DNA from: Microcaldota archaeon
GTDB lineage: Archaea > Micrarchaeota > Micrarchaeia > Micrarchaeales > CABMGC01
Direction: 5' to 3'
DNA: 8,395 nt
Assembly (NCBI GenBank): GCA_021845465.1
Contig: JAKBRL010000031.1
Location: 1-8,395 of the forward strand
Position numbers and translations under genes: made by a program. The notes under the pieces were generated by a model. The model saw only the letters and a program-made list of their open reading frames with translations, was not told the DNA's origin and ran no database searches. Positions 1 to 4,886 of this stretch are shown one piece after another (positions within the stretch are counted from its first letter, which is position 1; every line of letters begins with the position of its first letter).

Positions 1-1
1 T

Positions 2-538
2 GCAATAGATGCTTTTGTAGAAGAAAAGGCCGAAGAGATAAGAAAGAAGCTTAAGAGACTTAAAACGGGGGATGTTGCCGATGAAGATCTGGTAAGGGAG
101 GCCAATAACCTCAACCTGATGCTTTCTGTCGAGGCCCATGAGCTTTCAGGCTGGCTTGATGGCGATACAGTCAATAGAATAGACGGTTGCCTTAGAGAGT
201 TGAATGACCTCTTTGAAGAGACAGCTAAGGAGATTGGGAGGCCCCTAAACAGAATAAAAATTGGCAACTCTGCAGGATACAGCCTTTCGCCTGTATTCAA
301 GGCAGATAGCAAACTGCTCAAAGACATAACCAAGAGCATATACTCGTCTATGATATCGTTTGCAAGTGAACAGCTTGGAATTCCTCCGGGAAGGATATTG
401 ATAGAGTATGAAGAGTATCATGAACGCCTCTTGAAAATAAGAAAAGCGCTGCTTGATTCTGCAAGAGATGAGAACCGCGGAGAGAATAATGCAGTGCATA
501 AGCTTGAGGAATTTGCTTATGCCATAGGAGACAGATAA
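2..538 (+). CDS. Unrecognised helical protein, 5'-truncated by the window edge
   Basis: The reading frame that ends at TAA 536-538 is open back to position 2, and the translation before the first ATG (119) is just as protein-like (acidic and basic heptad-like stretch: EEKAEEIRKKLKRLK). The gene therefore probably begins upstream of the window, and ATG 119 is only an internal methionine. 178 codons are visible. The product is soluble, charged and mostly alpha-helical by composition, with no signal peptide or membrane segment. A central segment, roughly visible residues 80-100, contains a GNSAGYSLSP stretch, and the C-terminus is again charged helix. I do not recognise a family. The ribonuclease H gene follows after about 20 bases on the same strand, so the two are probably co-transcribed. 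That alone does not define a function. Confidence 0.8.
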   Translation, partial: AIDAFVEEKAEEIRKKLKRLKTGDVADEDLVREANNLNLMLSVEAHELSGWLDGDTVNRIDGCLRELNDLFEETAKEIGRPLNRIKIGNSAGYSLSPVFKADSKLLKDITKSIYSSMISFASEQLGIPPGRILIEYEEYHERLLKIRKALLDSARDENRGENNAVHKLEEFAYAIGDR

Positions 539-560
539 GTGCTTAGTTGTGAATAGGATT

Positions 561-980
561 ATGGAAATTGTGATATATACAGATGGTGCTTCCAGGAAGA
601 ATCCTGGAGAGAGTGCTTCAGGCTTCAGGATATTTGACAGCAGCGGAGAGAATCTGCTTGCCCAGGATGCGATTTATAATGGAGTAAGAACCAACAATGA
701 AGCAGAATACATAGCAATAATCTCGGCTTTGAAGAAAGCGGCTGATGATTTTGGCTATCGAATCTCCATAAGGCTTTATTCCGACAGCGAACTTGTAGTA
801 AGGCAGATAAATGGAAGGTATAAGGTAAAGGAAGCCGGGCTCGGCAAGCTCCACAGTGAAGCTCTTAAGATTGCAAGATTATTTGACAAGTGCATCTTTG
901 GGAATGTGCCGAGAGAGAACATACACATAAAGGAGGTGGACAGATCAATAAATCTCCTTCTTGACAGCCTTGGAAAGTAA
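561..980 (+). CDS. rnhA: Ribonuclease H, type 1 (RNase HI family)
   Basis: Endonuclease that cuts the RNA strand of RNA-DNA hybrids, acting in replication primer and R-loop removal. All four carboxylates of the RNase HI active site can be placed, numbering from ATG 561: Asp8 in YTDGASRKNPG, Glu49 in TNNEAEY, Asp75 in LYSDSELVV, and Asp127 in KEVDRSIN. The product is 139 residues, about the usual size for compact prokaryotic enzymes without the extended basic protrusion. The usual terminal REENKEAD-like motif is RENIHIKEVD here, so two residues appear inserted before the last Asp. An in-frame GTG at 549 would add four residues. I prefer ATG 561 because family members normally start five to eight residues before the TDG motif, but neither start has a good ribosome binding site. 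The gene follows the unknown helical protein gene closely and is convergent with the antiporter gene. Confidence 0.9.
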   Translation: MEIVIYTDGASRKNPGESASGFRIFDSSGENLLAQDAIYNGVRTNNEAEYIAIISALKKAADDFGYRISIRLYSDSELVVRQINGRYKVKEAGLGKLHSEALKIARLFDKCIFGNVPRENIHIKEVDRSINLLLDSLGK

Positions 981-996
981 GTAGCTGTAGTGGATT

Positions 997-1013
997 TGTT
1001 ACTTTTTTGTTTG
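997..1013 (+). terminator. T-tract terminator after the ribonuclease H gene
   Basis: A T-rich run (TTTTTT at 1003-1008, flanked by further T-rich bases) lies about 20 bases after the rnhA stop. Archaeal RNA polymerase commonly terminates at such T-tracts without a stem, so this is a plausible 3' end for the first transcript. Confidence 0.5.
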
Positions 1014-1020
1014 TAATCCG

Positions 1021-1046
1021 GATCAGATGGAACTTCCATCTTGATC
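1021..1046. repeat. Hairpin between convergent genes
   Basis: The two arms GATCA-GATGG and CCATC-T-TGATC pair around a five-base AACTT loop, with one bulged T. The hairpin ends at the antiporter stop codon (TGA read on the minus strand, 1045-1047). It could form in transcripts from either strand at the junction of two converging genes and might stabilise 3' ends or block read-through. Its function is inferred from position only. Confidence 0.45.
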
Positions 1047-2328
1047 ATAGTGAGAGAGCTCCGGTTTGCTGGGGGAGCGCATTTCCTGGATTGGATTTGG
1101 CTCCGGCGGATGTTTTCAATGCAGCCTCGGCTTTCTCGATTTTTCTTGAAGCCCTGCTTGTAGTCACGCTGAAAACTATGTTGGTAATGATTATAACCAT
1201 GAAGACAATGTAAAACATGGTATTTGCATATGCGTAGCCTGAAGAGAGGTATATGCTGCCTAGAACAGCAGCAGTAAGGCCTCTTGGGATTAGGCTTAAT
1301 GCCAATTCCTTATACCTTGAATCGTATTTCCTCATCATCGCAGATATCTCTATCTTTCTCAGAATTATCAGAATTCCAGTTATTGCCACTGCAAAAATGA
1401 AGTAATACAGTGATACGTAGGCTATTAGTCCCAATAGGACGAAGAAGAAGGTGCGCACGAGGAACTCGATCTGCTGCTCTACGTCAGATGACTCAGTTTC
1501 GGTGTTATCATTGAATTTGAAGTAATTGTTGAATATCTTGGAATTGCCTATTATTATTGCGTATATGAGTACAGTTATTACAGCCGCTCCGTTGAAGAAG
1601 GATACAAACGCGTAAAGGAGGAAGGCTATTGCTATTGTTGCGAGATACCCCCTGGCGCCTTTTGAAAAACTCTGCACGAATAGCCAGCCGAAGCCGCCGA
1701 GTATTCCTACCATAACAGCTACACTTATGTAGGTCAGGGCATATTGGGCATAATTTACCGCAGTCATGCTTGTTCCTCCGAGGACTGAGAGCAGTAGATA
1801 GAATATGAGAATTGAGAAGACTGAATTGAATGTTGCTTCGACAAGCATCATGTTGTACAGCTTGGAGCTTATATTTAGCCTTTTTATTAATGGAGCTATC
1901 ATTATTGTAGATGTCTCTCCGAGCATAGTCCCTAGTATTGCCCCATAGATTAACTGCCAATGGAATACAAAATACATTATTGCGGCCATTGCTATTGCAG
2001 GAAGGACTGTGTCTGCAAGCGCAAGCAGATAGCCTAACCCACTCGGCAGGGATTTGTCAAGCTTTATGATTTTTCCGCCGTCGTACATTATAGTTATGAG
2101 TGCTATGCTTCCGAAGAGCGGGGTTAGTCCCCTGAGCGTATCTATATATGACGAAGGAAGCAGCTTGGTCTGTGCTATTATAAGGCCTATTACAATAAGT
2201 ATCATTACTTCGGGTATCCTTGTTTTTTTGAATAGCACTTCGCTAAGATAACCCAGTATTATTATTAATGAAATTACGGCGAGCAGCAAGTCTACTTCGG
2301 TTCCGGATGAGAGTAGAGCTGTTGTCAT
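1045..2328 (-). CDS. Na+/H+ antiporter homologue (CPA superfamily), atypical ion site
   Basis: Polytopic inner-membrane protein of 427 residues with roughly 11-13 hydrophobic segments, in the Na+/H+ exchanger family (NhaP/CPA1-like). Family marks include the opening helix with RIPEV (37-41), LITIMYDGGK (77-86) in the place of the usual LilFegGL, GAILGTMLGETS (129-140) in the helix 4 region, and SLIPRGLTAAVL (345-356), the conserved PRG segment. In known exchangers the helix 5 motif is E-S-x-x-(N/T)-D, and its Asp is essential for ion coupling. Here residues 164-169 read EATFNS, so that Asp is Ser169. The last 35 residues form a basic/polar cytoplasmic tail. ATG 2328 has a weak AAGGT ribosome binding site (2336-2340) at seven bases. 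Normal function would be cation/proton exchange for pH or Na+ homeostasis. With the missing Asp it may be uncoupled, have a different substrate, or be non-transporting. Confidence 0.88.
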   Translation of the reverse strand: MTTALLSSGTEVDLLLAVISLIIILGYLSEVLFKKTRIPEVMILIVIGLIIAQTKLLPSSYIDTLRGLTPLFGSIALITIMYDGGKIIKLDKSLPSGLGYLLALADTVLPAIAMAAIMYFVFHWQLIYGAILGTMLGETSTIMIAPLIKRLNISSKLYNMMLVEATFNSVFSILIFYLLLSVLGGTSMTAVNYAQYALTYISVAVMVGILGGFGWLFVQSFSKGARGYLATIAIAFLLYAFVSFFNGAAVITVLIYAIIIGNSKIFNNYFKFNDNTETESSDVEQQIEFLVRTFFFVLLGLIAYVSLYYFIFAVAITGILIILRKIEISAMMRKYDSRYKELALSLIPRGLTAAVLGSIYLSSGYAYANTMFYIVFMVIIITNIVFSVTTSRASRKIEKAEAALKTSAGAKSNPGNALPQQTGALSL

Positions 2329-2343
2329 TGTAAAAACCTTGTC

Positions 2344-2361
2344 AAATTATACTATTATATG
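2344..2361 (-). promoter_or_regulatory. Putative TATA region of the antiporter gene
   Basis: Read on the minus strand, an AT stretch (CATATAATAGTATAA) is centred about 25-30 bases before ATG 2328. It would put transcription initiation almost at the start codon, giving a leaderless mRNA. The weak AAGGT at 2336-2340 would then lie outside the transcript, so either the AAGGT or this box is not used. Confidence 0.4.
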
Positions 2362-2590
2362 TGCCGGGATTTTGACCCTGCCTTTGCATAGAGTCCATAA
2401 ACATCTTTGAATAGAGTTGCACGTTTATATATTCTTTGTGTTTTTAGCTGAGAATTAGGGAGAAATTTCTATAATATGGGATTGATTTTTAATAAACGAT
2501 AAACAAACTGATTGATGACAGATGCCATAACTTCTGCAGCAGCACGATTTCCATGCAACGTATCCAGATATTTTGATATTTTACCTGTTT
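2362..2590. other. Intergenic region with an orphan plus-strand TATA element
   Basis: No convincing protein gene lies between the antiporter and DUF1059 genes. A consensus-like archaeal TATA element (TTTATATA, 2424-2431) on the plus strand has no proper gene downstream, and would start a transcript near 2455. The only open frames are tiny: a plus-strand one at 2515-2598 (27 codons) and a minus-strand one at 2469-2558 (29 codons from TTG, ending TAG). Neither has a ribosome binding site. The T-rich stretch at about 2569-2592 could end a short plus-strand RNA. A small non-coding RNA is possible but unproven. Confidence 0.3.
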
Positions 2591-2622
2591 CTAAATAAAA
2601 AAAATAATAAATAAAAAAAATC
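2591..2622 (-). terminator. Double T-tract terminator of the DUF1059 gene
   Basis: Read on the minus strand, the seven bases after the TAA stop lead into two runs of eight T separated by ATTTATTA. This is a strong stem-less T-rich terminator of the archaeal kind, placed right after the gene and about 260 bases before the antiporter start, so it probably separates the two transcripts. Confidence 0.7.
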
Positions 2623-2628
2623 AAAAGC

Positions 2629-2802
2629 TTACTGGACTTCCTTTACGTTTGCTTTTGCCTGTTCTTCATTTAGACCGCTGCACGCGCCGCATGATTTTGC
2701 GTGCTCTACCGCCTTTCTCACTGCCTCTTCACTCGTAGGGGCTTCTGCCTGGAAGTCGCAGTTCTTGCCCAACTCTCTTGCAGATATTCTGTAGTTTGTC
2801 AT
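2629..2802 (-). CDS. DUF1059 family small protein with a CxxC motif
   Basis: A 57-residue soluble protein matching the DUF1059 pattern: an N-terminal strand, GKNCDF (12-17), an alternating AEAPTSEEAVRKAVEHA helix (19-35) and a short acidic tail. The family's molecular function is unknown. Conserved Cys15 and His34 fit the family. Where members usually read His-Gly-Met-like residues after the helix, this one has Cys38-Gly-Ala-Cys41, giving four potential metal or redox ligands in one tiny protein. The start is chosen at ATG 2802 because a GAGAGGT ribosome binding site (2813-2819) sits ten bases upstream. A GTG at 2811 in the same frame would add three residues but lies only one base from that site. 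The gene is divergent from the winged-helix regulator gene and followed by a strong T-tract terminator. Confidence 0.85.
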   Translation of the reverse strand: MTNYRISARELGKNCDFQAEAPTSEEAVRKAVEHAKSCGACSGLNEEQAKANVKEVQ

Positions 2803-2812
2803 GTCTTTCACA

Positions 2813-2819
2813 ACCTCTC
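2813..2819 (-). promoter_or_regulatory. Ribosome binding site that fixes the DUF1059 start
   Basis: GAGAGGT on the minus strand matches the complement of the archaeal 16S tail. It is ten bases from ATG 2802 but only one base from GTG 2811, which favours the shorter protein. Confidence 0.55.
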
Positions 2820-2830
2820 ATAGACAGATA

Positions 2831-2849
2831 AATTATTTAAGCATATATG
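2831..2849 (-). promoter_or_regulatory. Putative promoter of the DUF1059 gene
   Basis: Two TATA-like candidates are seen on the minus strand: CATATATG (2842-2849) and TTAAATAATT (2831-2840). The first would start transcription near 2820, just keeping the GAGAGGT site in the leader. The second would start inside it. I favour the first. Confidence 0.4.
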
Positions 2850-2853
2850 ATTA

Positions 2854-2876
2854 AATTTCATATGAAATTATTTCAT
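2854..2876. promoter_or_regulatory. Palindromic operator candidate between divergent genes
   Basis: Positions 2854-2869 are a perfect 16-bp palindrome (AATTTCATATGAAATT). A third copy of the half-site ATTTCAT follows at 2870-2876. It lies between the TATA candidates of the DUF1059 gene and of the winged-helix gene, the usual place for an operator bound by a dimeric winged-helix repressor. Binding by the neighbouring regulator is inferred from location. Confidence 0.5.
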
Positions 2877-2884
2877 TTGGTTGG

Positions 2885-2896
2885 GAAGCTTTATAG
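2885..2896 (+). promoter_or_regulatory. Putative BRE/TATA promoter of the winged-helix gene
   Basis: GAAGC followed by TTTATAG (TATA centre near 2892) resembles an archaeal BRE plus box A and predicts a transcript start near 2917, upstream of ATG 2946. This supports the shorter start of the regulator. A small inverted repeat (GTGCA at 2923-2927, TGCAC at 2930-2934) lies just after the predicted start. Confidence 0.45.
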
Positions 2897-2945
2897 TCTT
2901 TATTTTCCAATTCTTATTTTAGGTGCATGTGCACATCGGGGTCTT

Positions 2946-3362
2946 ATGAAAAAGCCGAAAAGCAGCCTATTTGATATTATAGGCAATAAGACCAGGGCAG
3001 ATATACTGCACGCTATTTCTAATGGTCCGCTCTCAGTCGGAAGAATCTCAGAACTTACAAGGATAGAGCAGACGAACATATCGCATAACCTGAACCTGCT
3101 GATGAATCTTAGGATAGTTGAACGGAAGGTGAAGGGCAGGGTTCACGAATATGCAATAAGGGAAGAGGCACGGCCTCTCCTTATGAAGCTTATAAACGAG
3201 ATAAGGAAGAATGAGGATATGCTTAGGAAAGGGGGCATACTTCTGATTGTAGGATATGTTATATTTAGAGTGCAGATCACCGGAGAAATTCCTATAGTCT
3301 CGCCTTATCTTATCTCTAATATGATAAATATCCTGAAGCCTGCGGCAGGGTTACAGGCCTGA
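2946..3362 (+). CDS. ArsR-like winged-helix regulator with C-terminal hydrophobic segment
   Basis: Predicted transcriptional regulator of 138 residues. Residues 8-70 form an ArsR/MarR-like winged helix: FDIIGNKTRADILHAIS (helices 1-2), PLSVGRISELT (helix 3), EQTNISHNLNLLMNLRIVER (recognition helix and following turn), then a beta wing KVKGRVHEYAI. A charged helix (72-95) follows, then a hydrophobic stretch GGILLIVGYVIFRVQI (96-111) that could be one membrane segment, and an uncharged tail. No cysteine metal-sensing motif of classical ArsR is present. The frame is open further back to an ATG at 2847, but that longer start would place the gene's likely promoter (2885-2896) and the palindrome inside the coding region, and the added residues (rich in F, Y, L) do not look like the fold. 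I therefore prefer ATG 2946. It is divergent from the DUF1059 gene and convergent with secY. Confidence 0.8.
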   Translation: MKKPKSSLFDIIGNKTRADILHAISNGPLSVGRISELTRIEQTNISHNLNLLMNLRIVERKVKGRVHEYAIREEARPLLMKLINEIRKNEDMLRKGGILLIVGYVIFRVQITGEIPIVSPYLISNMINILKPAAGLQA

Positions 3363-3373
3363 TAAACGATCCT

Positions 3374-3388
3374 GCCTTTATTTTTTCT
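3374..3388 (+). terminator. T-tract terminator after the winged-helix gene
   Basis: CCTTTATTTTTTCT lies about 12-25 bases after the TGA stop at 3360-3362, a typical archaeal T-rich terminator in the gap to the convergent secY. Confidence 0.55.
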
Positions 3389-3422
3389 AGAATTGCGCTA
3401 ATTGTGGTTAATGCTTTTCATA

Positions 3423-3448
3423 ATGCAGAATGACTAAACTCTCTGCAT
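3423..3448. repeat. Inverted repeat just after the secY stop
   Basis: ATGCAGA (3423-3429) pairs with TCTGCAT (3442-3448) around a 12-base loop, four bases past the TAA of secY (3453-3455, minus strand). No T-tract follows on the minus strand, so it may be a 3'-end stabilising hairpin rather than a classic terminator. Confidence 0.4.
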
Positions 3449-3452
3449 CTGC

Positions 3453-4886
3453 TTATTTGGCAAACAGCTTGTTTAGAGCCGGGAAGCTCTCCATCAGGTT
3501 TTCCTGCTCTATCTGCTGGTATATCGCATGCATTATTCCAGCAGTAAGAAGAACGCCGAGGCCGCCGCCTATAGCGCCGCTTATTGTTGCGAAAGCGGCG
3601 AGTATTCCTACAAATATGCTGCCTAGCACTACCACTGTCGGAAGATAATTATTGAGTATGCCCTCGATTGTCCTGGGATCCCTTCTGAATCCGGGAATCT
3701 GCCAGCCTATATCCTGAAGCTGTTCTGCCATATTTTTAGGGCTCTGACCTGTCATCTCTACCCAGAACTTTCCAAATACTACACAGAGCATCACGGTAAT
3801 GAGTAGGTATATTATGAAATGGACCCAGAGGGGAACCTCGATGGGGGGACCTCCGGTAGGCAGTTGCAGCGGAGACCAACTGGTTTCAAGCTGGTATACG
3901 TAAGTGCCGTAACCGCCGGTATAAGGAGTAGGGAAATTAGGCTGCATCAGATATACAAGCCCTCCGGTTATCTGCTCAGTGCCTGTTGAATTTGTATAGT
4001 ATGCTATGAACTGGATTATGTTGGATGAGCTATGTGCAAGAGGCATCATCCATACCCCAAGGCTGTACAATAGGGATGTTGCAAGGATTACAGGAAGAAC
4101 GCTGACATAAAGGAACGGCAAGGGCAGCCTTCCACCTATGCCTCTGAATTGGCTGAATACCATAGGCAGCTCTATCTTCATTTCAAGCACATATAGGCTG
4201 ATCATAAAGACCAGTATAGTGAAGAAGAGAGGCAGGAATGCGAGTATTGCCTGTGGGACAGCAGTTGCAGTTCCCGCAGCAAGCTGTGCCATTGCAAGTG
4301 GAAGTAGAATGTTGAATGTTCCACCTATTATAGAGTAGGCGACTCCTCCTGCTATGAACATGTTTATTCCTGAAGTTATTCCATACTTAACCATTGTCTC
4401 GTCAAGATAGACAACTATTATTGCGCCTATTAGGAATTGCAATACTACAATCCAGAAGTATGAAGGACCGAGTATCTGTATGCTGCCTGTCGATGTGAAT
4501 ATTATGGCTTCTACTACAGCTATGCATATTGCGGCAAGTTTCTGAATGGCCTGGAAGCGTCCCTTGTCCTCGGGATTCTGCATGTCTATCTTTATGACGC
4601 CTGCGCCGTTGAGCAATTGCAGGACTATGCTTGCCAGCACTATCGGGCCTATTCCGACAGTTATAAGCGAGCCCAGCCTTGCTGCAAATATTATATTGAT
4701 TATCTGCAGGGTGGGATTCTGCAGTGAGGATATTCTTACTCCGAATGCCGGCGTAGCAAACATCACAAAGTAGATGACCATTATTATGCCGGTCCATTTG
4801 AGCTTATCCTTGAAGGTAAGAGGCTTGGAAGGCTTGCGTACGCCTGGTACGTACTTCAGCAAAGGATCCAGAAATTCGATTCCCAA
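3453..4886 (-). CDS. secY: Preprotein translocase subunit SecY (Sec61 alpha)
   Basis: Core of the protein-conducting channel in the cytoplasmic membrane, partnering SecE and Sec61 beta in archaea. 477 residues with ten membrane segments in the expected order. The opening FLDPLLKYVPGVRKPSKPLTFKDKL (5-29) is the classic cytoplasmic N-terminus. It is followed by the plug region (about 50-70), GIGPIVLASIVLQLL (78-92), KGRFQAIQK (108-116), LDETMVKYGITSGINMFIAGG (161-181), and the cytoplasmic loop QFRGIGGRLPLPFLYVSVLPV (246-266). The ribosome-binding loop FWVEMTGQSPKNMAEQLQDIGWQIPGFRRDPRTIEGILNNYLP (374-416) is also present. The TTG start at 4886 is the only credible one: the codon before it in frame is the TGA of the upstream gene, the next methionine is inside helix 1, and AAGGTG (4892-4897) sits five bases away. 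It follows the V4R gene without spacing, so the two are almost certainly co-transcribed and translationally coupled. No ribosomal protein genes are adjacent. Confidence 0.97.
   Translation of the reverse strand: MGIEFLDPLLKYVPGVRKPSKPLTFKDKLKWTGIIMVIYFVMFATPAFGVRISSLQNPTLQIINIIFAARLGSLITVGIGPIVLASIVLQLLNGAGVIKIDMQNPEDKGRFQAIQKLAAICIAVVEAIIFTSTGSIQILGPSYFWIVVLQFLIGAIIVVYLDETMVKYGITSGINMFIAGGVAYSIIGGTFNILLPLAMAQLAAGTATAVPQAILAFLPLFFTILVFMISLYVLEMKIELPMVFSQFRGIGGRLPLPFLYVSVLPVILATSLLYSLGVWMMPLAHSSSNIIQFIAYYTNSTGTEQITGGLVYLMQPNFPTPYTGGYGTYVYQLETSWSPLQLPTGGPPIEVPLWVHFIIYLLITVMLCVVFGKFWVEMTGQSPKNMAEQLQDIGWQIPGFRRDPRTIEGILNNYLPTVVVLGSIFVGILAAFATISGAIGGGLGVLLTAGIMHAIYQQIEQENLMESFPALNKLFAK

Noticed and set aside
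1508..1960. 150-codon minus-strand open frame inside the antiporter gene
   Set aside because: It is a shadow frame of the antiporter, with scattered Cys/Arg/Asn content and no membrane or domain pattern.
2511..2535. Possible box C/D guide RNA (TTGATGA element)
   Set aside because: A C-box-like TTGATGA is present, but no CTGA D box follows at a suitable distance, so a C/D RNA is not supported.
2469..2558. Minus-strand mini frame (29 codons from TTG) in the intergenic region
   Set aside because: The translation (TLHGNRAAAEVMASVINQF part) looks somewhat protein-like, but there is no ribosome binding site or good start, and it would be read through the strong DUF1059 terminator.
2515..2598. Plus-strand 27-codon frame after the orphan TATA element
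   Set aside because: It has no ribosome binding site, no recognisable composition and no homology I can recall. Frames of this length are common by chance.
2847..2945. Longer N-terminus for the winged-helix regulator from ATG 2847
   Set aside because: It would put the palindrome and the GAAGC-TTTATAG promoter-like element inside the coding sequence. The extra residues (for example FHLVGKLYSLYFPILIL) do not belong to the winged-helix fold. A hydrophobic N-terminal leader cannot be fully excluded.
4402..4797. 131-codon minus-strand open frame overlapping secY in another frame
   Set aside because: It lies wholly inside the unmistakable SecY coding region on the same strand. The translation has no recognisable domain and is rich in His/Arg/Ser/Asn, as expected of an out-of-frame shadow.
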